From: Lachnospiraceae bacterium
GTDB lineage: Bacteria > Bacillota > Clostridia > Lachnospirales > Lachnospiraceae
Direction of reading: 5' to 3'
Assembly: GCA_022766245.1 (NCBI GenBank)
Contig: JALEPL010000051.1
Span: 1-64,000, forward strand
DNA length: 64,000 nucleotides
Each line of letters starts with the position of its first letter. Within the stretch, counting starts at the first letter, position 1. Both the position numbers and the translations under genes were made by a program. This document shows positions 57,672-64,000 of this stretch, one piece after another. The notes under the pieces were generated by a model, which searched no databases, was not told the origin of the DNA, and saw only the letters and a list, made by a program, of their open reading frames with translations.

Positions 57672-58391
57672 ATGGCAATTACACAGTTAGTAAAGGATGG
57701 TGTTCTGGTGGATGCTTCGGCAAGTGCTACATCACTTTCCACCAGTAAAACAGCAGACAGCAATTCATTGGACAAGGATGCATTTTTACAGCTTCTGGTA
57801 GCGCAGATGAAGTATCAGGATCCGCTGGAACCGACAGACAACACCCAGTACATATCTCAGCTGGCAACATTTTCCCAGCTTGAGGCGACCCAGAATGTGC
57901 AGTCTTCCTTAAGTGCTATGGAAGCAAATGATTTGGTGGGAAAACAGGTGATTTTAAAGGTTACATCGTCGGTGACAGGAGAAACCTCCTATGTGTCCGG
58001 TCGTGTGGATTATGTGCTGCATGAAAATGGAGAAACATATTTATCTGTAAATGATGCACTTTATTCTATCGAGGATTTGGATACAGTGGCTGATTCAGAC
58101 TACATGGATGCAGTTACTTTTGCAAAATCCTTTAACAGCGCAGTGAGGGATCTTCCTTCCGTGGATAATGTGGCTGCGTCCGACGAGGAAAAAGTCACTA
58201 CACTTTACACCGCATATCAGAGCCTGACCGATTATCAGAAACAGTTTGTGGCAGAGGATGATGTGAAGAAATTGGAGAGCCTTATTGCAAAGATTGCATT
58301 GCTGAAGGCGGCAGAAGGAAATCAGGGCGAAGGATCCGAAACAGAAGCAGGTGCGGAAGCGGGAGCAGATACAGGTGCCCAAGCAGAATAG
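57672..58391 (+). CDS. flgD: Flagellar hook capping protein FlgD with extra C-terminal helical domain
   Basis: LDKDAFLQLLVAQMKYQDPLEPTDNTQYISQLATFSQLE. Confidence 0.92.
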   Translation: MAITQLVKDGVLVDASASATSLSTSKTADSNSLDKDAFLQLLVAQMKYQDPLEPTDNTQYISQLATFSQLEATQNVQSSLSAMEANDLVGKQVILKVTSSVTGETSYVSGRVDYVLHENGETYLSVNDALYSIEDLDTVADSDYMDAVTFAKSFNSAVRDLPSVDNVAASDEEKVTTLYTAYQSLTDYQKQFVAEDDVKKLESLIAKIALLKAAEGNQGEGSETEAGAEAGADTGAQAE

Positions 58392-58421
58392 TGAAGCGAA
58401 AAGGAACAGGGGGCGATTCTT

Positions 58422-58826
58422 ATGAATGGAATTTCCGGTCAGTTTACATCCATTGAACAGATACAGGATCAGTATCTGAACAACAAAAGGGTAAACTATT
58501 CGGATCAGTCATCCGATATATCTTTTGCGAAGGTATTACAGGAGAAACAACAAAAAATCTCACCCAATGCAGATTTCCTGAAGTTTTCCAAACATGCTGC
58601 CATGCGTCTGGCGGACAGAGATATCAGTTTATCGAAAGAGCAAAGTGAACGCCTGGAGGCAGGAGTGAAGAAGGCATCGGAAAAAGGAATACAAGAGTCT
58701 CTGGTGGTGATGGATTCCCTGGCATTTATCGTAAATGTTCCAAATCGGACAGTGGTTACGGCTATTGACCAGGCGGAATCTGAGAATAACATTTTTACAA
58801 ATATTGATGGCGCGGTGATTGTATAG
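58422..58826 (+). CDS. Flagellar operon protein (flgD-flgE intergenic type)
   Basis: FSKHAAMRLADRDISLSKEQSERLEAGVKKASEKGIQESLVVMDSLAFIVNVPNRTVVTAID. Confidence 0.8.
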   Translation: MNGISGQFTSIEQIQDQYLNNKRVNYSDQSSDISFAKVLQEKQQKISPNADFLKFSKHAAMRLADRDISLSKEQSERLEAGVKKASEKGIQESLVVMDSLAFIVNVPNRTVVTAIDQAESENNIFTNIDGAVIV

Positions 58827-58899
58827 CTGGACCTTAATGGAAGCTAGGATTCCTGACTGACAGATGGAATCAGACCGCGGAATAGGAGGTCATGTAATT

Positions 58900-60597
58900 A
58901 TGATGAGATCAATGTACTCTGCTGTGTCAGGACTAAAGACACATCAGACAAAGATGGATGTAATTGGTAACAATATTGCGAATGTAAATACAGTAGCGTT
59001 TAAATCATCCTCAGTAACTTTCAGCGAGATTATGTATCAGACAATTTCAAATGCATCCAGTGCCAATCCTTCCACGGGTATTGGTGGTGTGAATGCGAAG
59101 CAGATTGGACTTGGTGTTACCAGTGGTTCCACCAGCATGAGCATTACATCTGCTGGTGCTGCACAGACCACAGGAAATGCATTTGATATTAAAATCACTG
59201 ACAGTGGAAATACCACCAGCTTTTTTGTGGTAAGCAATGGTACGGAGAATATGTTCACCAGATCAGGTTCGTTTTATATTGACGGATCCGGCAACCTGGC
59301 TATGACATCCACCGGATACAATGTGATGGGATGGCAGGTGGACGAAAACACTGGCGAGATTCGGAAGGATTCTGTTTCTGCACTTCGAATTATGCAGGAG
59401 AAGAATCTTACTTCTGCAGCAGAGGCTACTACGGCAGCAACCTGCGCCGGAGTAGTAGATAAAAACAGTGCGGATATCACCAGTGCAGACGGATATGCCA
59501 TGAACCTGAACTTTTATGACAGTCTGGGATATTCTTACACAGCCAAATTTGCAATCAAAGCTGTGGATACAGAGGCAGGAACTTATACAGTGGAATTATC
59601 AGCAATCTACGATTCGGACAATAAGAATATACTGGAGAGTTATCTGGCTACCGGAGAACAACTCAGCAATCTGTTTGGAGGGGCAGAAGCCACTCAGACC
59701 ACATACAATGTTTTGAATAGTGAGTGGGTAATTCCGGATCCACAGGTCGTGGAGACGGTTACCCGGAATGCAGGAACTGCAAATCAGTACAATGATGTTT
59801 ACTATCAGGTGAGAAATACCGGTGACGGACAGCTCTATTATGTGAATGCGGGAGGACCTGCAGGCATTGCAGACAGTCGTGTGTATCAGAATGTAGGCGG
59901 AAATTATGTGGCAGTGAACAATGTTCTGATTTCTGATATTTACAGCGGCATGCAGACCGGTGCGACTGTGACCGGAATCACAGGTGGAAATCCGCCGGCA
60001 GTTACTGCGTCAAATGTCAATTATACCCTGCAGTTCGATGCGGACAACGGAACTTTTCAGTCTGTGGGAAACAGCAACAATGGAATCGTAACTCTGAATC
60101 TGAAGGAATTGGGTGGTAATTTTGAAAATATTGCCGTTGATTTTACCCAGTGTCTGAATTCTAACAACGGTGGAACCTCCACAGTGGGAATGGATGCAGG
60201 TGCGATTGACGGAACTACCGGAACAGGAAAGAAGCTGGGCGCCCTTACCGGTTTGTCTGTGGATTCCAGTGGTAAGATTTACGGATCCTATGACAATGGT
60301 AATACGGTTCTGTTGGGACAGATTGCAGCAGCACGGTTTTCCAATGCGGCAGGTTTGGAAAAGGTAGGAGATAACTGCTATCGTACCACATTAAATTCCG
60401 GAGAGTTTGATGGAATTGGGGTGGAGATTGACGCAAACGGAAGTGCCATGTCAACCGGAGAACTGGAAATGTCCAACGTGGATCTGGCATCTGAGTTTAC
60501 GGATATGATTACCACACAGAGAGGTTTTCAGGCAAACTCCCGTGTAATCACCACATCAGATACTTTGCTGGAGGAACTGATTAATCTGAAACGATAA
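58900..60597 (+). CDS. flgE: Flagellar hook protein FlgE
   Basis: MRSMYSAVSGLKTHQTKMDVIGNNIANVNTVAFKSS; C-terminal MITTQRGFQANSRVITTSDTLLEELINLKR. Confidence 0.95.
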   Translation: MMRSMYSAVSGLKTHQTKMDVIGNNIANVNTVAFKSSSVTFSEIMYQTISNASSANPSTGIGGVNAKQIGLGVTSGSTSMSITSAGAAQTTGNAFDIKITDSGNTTSFFVVSNGTENMFTRSGSFYIDGSGNLAMTSTGYNVMGWQVDENTGEIRKDSVSALRIMQEKNLTSAAEATTAATCAGVVDKNSADITSADGYAMNLNFYDSLGYSYTAKFAIKAVDTEAGTYTVELSAIYDSDNKNILESYLATGEQLSNLFGGAEATQTTYNVLNSEWVIPDPQVVETVTRNAGTANQYNDVYYQVRNTGDGQLYYVNAGGPAGIADSRVYQNVGGNYVAVNNVLISDIYSGMQTGATVTGITGGNPPAVTASNVNYTLQFDADNGTFQSVGNSNNGIVTLNLKELGGNFENIAVDFTQCLNSNNGGTSTVGMDAGAIDGTTGTGKKLGALTGLSVDSSGKIYGSYDNGNTVLLGQIAAARFSNAAGLEKVGDNCYRTTLNSGEFDGIGVEIDANGSAMSTGELEMSNVDLASEFTDMITTQRGFQANSRVITTSDTLLEELINLKR

Positions 60598-60819
60598 TTA
60601 ATTTGCTGACCATAAGGATGGTTTTGGAACAATAGGATAGAAGGCAACATTGCGTAGATGTTGGGGGACTATTTGGTATAGTTCCCCAACATTTGGTATA
60701 GGAACAATTCGTCGGGAATTGAAAAAACTTCTAAAAAAAGTAGACAATCGACAGAAAATTTAGTAATATGATATAGATAAGGACAATATGACTTTTTGAT
60801 GAAAAGCAGGTGAGAAGGT

Positions 60820-61620
60820 TTGGATATTGCATCATTGGCGGGTATTATATTGGGATTTGCGATGGTTATATTCGGTATTGTGTCCAGTGCAGACGTTTCG
60901 GCAATCAAGGACAGTTTCGTTGATATTCCATCCATTATCATTACCATAGGAGGTTCCCTGACGGGACTTTTAGGCGCCAATAAGTTAAAAGATTTTTTGG
61001 CTGGGTTTAAATCCATTAAGCTTGCCTTAAAAGAGAATACAACAGATCCGGGTGAGGTGATTTCCAATATCATCAATCTTGCAAATGTATCCAGAAAGGA
61101 AGGCCTTCTTGCACTGGAGGAAGCGGCGGGTGGAATTGATGACCCGTTCCTGAAAAAGGGGATTATGCTGGTGGTGGATGGCACGGATCCGGAGCTTGTG
61201 CGAGGTATTTTGGAGACGGATCTTAGCTGTGTGGAGGCGCGCCATAAAAAGACCATTGGCTTTTGGTCGAAGTGGGCAGAGTTGGGCCCGGCATGGGGCA
61301 TGATTGGTACGCTGGTGGGTCTGGTAAACATGTTAAAGAATTTGAATGACCCGTCTTCCATTGGTCCGCAGATGGCAGTGGCACTATTGACTACCCTGTA
61401 TGGTTCGCTGATTGCTAACTGGTTGTGTAATCCGATTGCGTCAAAGCTGGAAGTAAACAATGCAAATGAGATTATGATGAAAGAGGTAACTGTGGAGGGA
61501 CTTTTGTCCATTCAGGCAGGAGAGAATCCCAGAGTAATAGAAGAAAAGCTAAAGTCATTCCTCTCCCCGTCAGCCCGTGATGCGATGGGTGGTGGTGAAG
61601 ATGCCGGAGGTGAGGAATAA
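60820..61620 (+). CDS. motA: Flagellar motor stator protein MotA (TTG start)
   Basis: TLVGLVNMLKNLNDPSSIGPQMAVALLTTLYGSLIANWL. Confidence 0.94.
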   Translation: MDIASLAGIILGFAMVIFGIVSSADVSAIKDSFVDIPSIIITIGGSLTGLLGANKLKDFLAGFKSIKLALKENTTDPGEVISNIINLANVSRKEGLLALEEAAGGIDDPFLKKGIMLVVDGTDPELVRGILETDLSCVEARHKKTIGFWSKWAELGPAWGMIGTLVGLVNMLKNLNDPSSIGPQMAVALLTTLYGSLIANWLCNPIASKLEVNNANEIMMKEVTVEGLLSIQAGENPRVIEEKLKSFLSPSARDAMGGGEDAGGEE

Positions 61621-62465
61621 TGGCAAAAAAGAAGCAGGAAGATGCGCCTAAGGGGTCACCGGCGTGGATGGCCACGTTTAGCGATTTGATGAATCTGTTA
61701 CTTTGCTTTTTCGTTTTGCTGTTTTCTATGTCTACGGTGGATGCAGAGAAGTTTGTTCTTGTGATTGCATCGCTGCAGAGCAGTTTCTCTGTTTTACCTG
61801 CAGGGGGAAACAGTATCGGAGATGGGCAGATGGTGGGGGCGGGTATCAGCCAGCTTTCCCAGTTGGATATCTATTTCCAGGAGGCTAATTCAGATGGAGA
61901 ATCACAGGGCGGTGCTACCCCCGACAGCGAAGAAGGTGCCCAGTCATCGATGGAGGATGTGAAAGAACAGTATCGTCAGGAAGCTTTGAATCAGTCACAG
62001 GATATGGCTGAGGAGATTGAGGAGAAGTTGACGCAGTATGGTATACAGGATCAGGTTGATGTTGAGTTTAATGCGGAGTATGTACTACTGACGTTAAACG
62101 GAGCGATTCTTTTTGATTCCGGAAAAGCTGAAGTTAGAGATGAGGCGAAAGATTTGATCATAAAGCTTGCATCCATTGTGGAACAGTATGATAACAATAT
62201 CATTGAAGTGGAAGGACATACGGATAATGTTCCGATTCGTGGTGGAAAATACGAGGATAACGATGTGTTGTCCATGTATCGGGCCCGTTCCGTGGCGAAT
62301 CTGATACGGGACAATTCTGACATAGATCCGTCATTCTTGAAATCGGCAGGCCGAGGCGAGTATGTTCCTGTGGCAGATAATTCCACGGAGGAAGGACGAG
62401 CCCGAAATCGTAGAGTAGAGATAAAGATATATAATACCTTGAGTTCTGGAGCGGCGGCGGAGTAA
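61620..62465 (+). CDS. motB: Flagellar motor stator protein MotB
   Basis: PAWMATFSDLMNLLLCFFVLLFSMS; OmpA domain VEGHTDNVPIRGG. Confidence 0.95.
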   Translation: MAKKKQEDAPKGSPAWMATFSDLMNLLLCFFVLLFSMSTVDAEKFVLVIASLQSSFSVLPAGGNSIGDGQMVGAGISQLSQLDIYFQEANSDGESQGGATPDSEEGAQSSMEDVKEQYRQEALNQSQDMAEEIEEKLTQYGIQDQVDVEFNAEYVLLTLNGAILFDSGKAEVRDEAKDLIIKLASIVEQYDNNIIEVEGHTDNVPIRGGKYEDNDVLSMYRARSVANLIRDNSDIDPSFLKSAGRGEYVPVADNSTEEGRARNRRVEIKIYNTLSSGAAAE

Positions 62466-62501
62466 CGCCTGGCTGATACATGTTATACTAGGAGGATTTA
62501 T

Positions 62502-63020
62502 ATGAAGAAAAATCTTATGTCAGTATTGATACTGGCATTGGTGTTAGTAAATTTGATATTGACGGCAATACTGACCATCAGTATTCTTCCGCAGACAAAG
62601 AAAGCCAATGAACTGATTACTACAGTTTGCAGCGCAATTAATCTGGAGCTTACATCAGGAGATATGACGGAGGTCAGCGTGGCGGTGCCCATGAATCAGA
62701 GTTCTACCTATGCCATTGAGGATACCATGACCATCAGTCTGAAAAAGGGTGCGGATGATAAACAGCATTATGTTGTGCTTGGTGTATCCATCTCCATGGA
62801 TACGAAAAATGATGGTTATAAGGAATATGGAGCAAAAGTGGAAGCAGGAGACTATGACAGCATAATTTGTGACACGGTTGACAGTGTGGTATCCAGCTAT
62901 ACTTTGGATGGATTTGAGGATCGTGAGGCAGTGAAACAGACAATTCTGACACAGCTTCAGGAGCGGTTTGATTCCGATTTTATTTATCAGGTTAATTTCT
63001 CCAGTGTGACACCGCAGTAG
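62502..63020 (+). CDS. fliL: Flagellar basal body-associated protein FliL
   Basis: N-terminal TM, FliL-like C-terminus, position motB-fliL-fliM. Confidence 0.85.
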   Translation: MKKNLMSVLILALVLVNLILTAILTISILPQTKKANELITTVCSAINLELTSGDMTEVSVAVPMNQSSTYAIEDTMTISLKKGADDKQHYVVLGVSISMDTKNDGYKEYGAKVEAGDYDSIICDTVDSVVSSYTLDGFEDREAVKQTILTQLQERFDSDFIYQVNFSSVTPQ

Positions 63021-63057
63021 TGGGTCGATAGGAAGCAGTGTAAGGTGGTGAGTGTTC

Positions 63058-64000
63058 ATGGCAGACGTTTTATCTCAGAGTGAGATAGACAGTTTACTGC
63101 AGGCGTTAAGTAGCGGTGAGTTGGATGTAGATGATATAAAGGAAACAGATGAAAAGCAGGTTAAGAATTACGACTTTGCAAGACCATCCAAATTCTCCAA
63201 AGAACACTTGAGAACCTTAGAGATAATATTTGAACATTATGGCCGTCTGTTATCCACGAACCTGCCTGTTTATCTTCGAAAAAATATACAGGTACAGGTC
63301 ATGAACTCTGAGGCGGTAACCTATTCAGAGTTTTCAAATGCATTGTCAAATCCCGTCCTTTTGGGTATTGTGAATTTCAGTCCCCTGAAAGGCTCGATTA
63401 TTATAGAAATGGCATCCAATCTGGGCTTCGCTATGGTGGACCGGATGCTGGGGGGAGACGGAGAGCCACTGACCAAGACCAGAGACTTTACGGAAATTGA
63501 GCTTTTGATTATGGAAAGGATTATCGGAACCTGTGTAGAGCTGTTGCGAGAGCCCTGGCTGAATGTAGTGGATCTGCATCCCCGGCTGGAGCGTATTGAG
63601 ACGAATTCACAGTTTGCGCAGATTATATCTCCCAGTGAGATGATTGCTATCGTTACCATCAGTTTGAAGATAGGAGATGTGGAAGGGTTGATGAATATCT
63701 GTCTTCCCTATTTAACATTAGAGTCTGTTATGGACAAGCTGAATACCAAATACTGGTTCTCTATTATGCAGGATCGTGACGAACAGCAGTACAGTGAGGC
63801 GATTGAGACATTGATTTCAAAAGCGCCTATGCCGGTAAAGGCAATATTAGGAAGAAGCACCATATCTGTAAATGACTTTGTGAATCTGCAGATTGGTGAT
63901 ATAATTAGATTAGATTCGAAGGTCGACCAGGAGCTGGATGTGTATGTGGGCAATATTAGAAAGTTTGCGGCACTTCCGGGAGCATCCGGGGACGATTATG
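63058..64000 (+). CDS. fliM: Flagellar motor switch protein FliM, truncated by window end
   Basis: MADVLSQSEIDSLLQALSSGELDVDD...YDFARPSKFSKEHLRTLEIIFEHYGRLLSTNL; not in ORF track because no stop in window. Confidence 0.96.
   Translation, partial: MADVLSQSEIDSLLQALSSGELDVDDIKETDEKQVKNYDFARPSKFSKEHLRTLEIIFEHYGRLLSTNLPVYLRKNIQVQVMNSEAVTYSEFSNALSNPVLLGIVNFSPLKGSIIIEMASNLGFAMVDRMLGGDGEPLTKTRDFTEIELLIMERIIGTCVELLREPWLNVVDLHPRLERIETNSQFAQIISPSEMIAIVTISLKIGDVEGLMNICLPYLTLESVMDKLNTKYWFSIMQDRDEQQYSEAIETLISKAPMPVKAILGRSTISVNDFVNLQIGDIIRLDSKVDQELDVYVGNIRKFAALPGASGDDY

Noticed and set aside
1-64000. Possible CRISPR array, prophage or integrative element
   Set aside because: No regularly spaced direct repeats, integrase, capsid or conjugation genes seen; the window is mostly core housekeeping, sporulation and motility genes.

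Overview
This 64-kb window looks like the chromosome of a motile, spore-forming Lachnospiraceae-type Clostridium. The assignment comes from gene content and recognisable protein motifs, not from a database search. Left to right it contains: the infC-rpmI-rplT operon with an attenuator-like leader; T-box-thrS; lgt; a dcw division/cell-wall cluster (mraZ, rsmH, ftsL, two PBPs, mraY, murD, ftsW, divIB, ftsZ); spoIIGA-sigE; an MBL-fold nuclease; a four-gene uncharacterised operon (giant solenoid protein, Hsp70/actin-like ATPase, TPR protein, membrane coiled-coil protein); cotJABC; a group-B-like [FeFe] hydrogenase; gltX; a UvrD-like helicase; a GH13-like protein without its catalytic motifs; trpS; sigK; comM/yifB; dprA; topA; codY; and a large flagellar operon (flgB to fliM, truncated at the window end). 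The main non-coding observations are: (i) a 185-bp element in two ungapped, about 97% identical copies, with a foldable three-hairpin RNA architecture and a compensatory base-pair change; (ii) a dispersed family of GTAACTGTTCAG...CTGAACAGTTAC palindromic elements, several of which supply the stop codon of the upstream gene; (iii) promoter-level signals for Spo0A (spoIIG), sigma-K (sigK and cotJ), MraZ and CodY; and (iv) a three-hairpin intergenic region upstream of the GH13-like gene. No tRNA, rRNA, CRISPR array or complete transposon was recognised.
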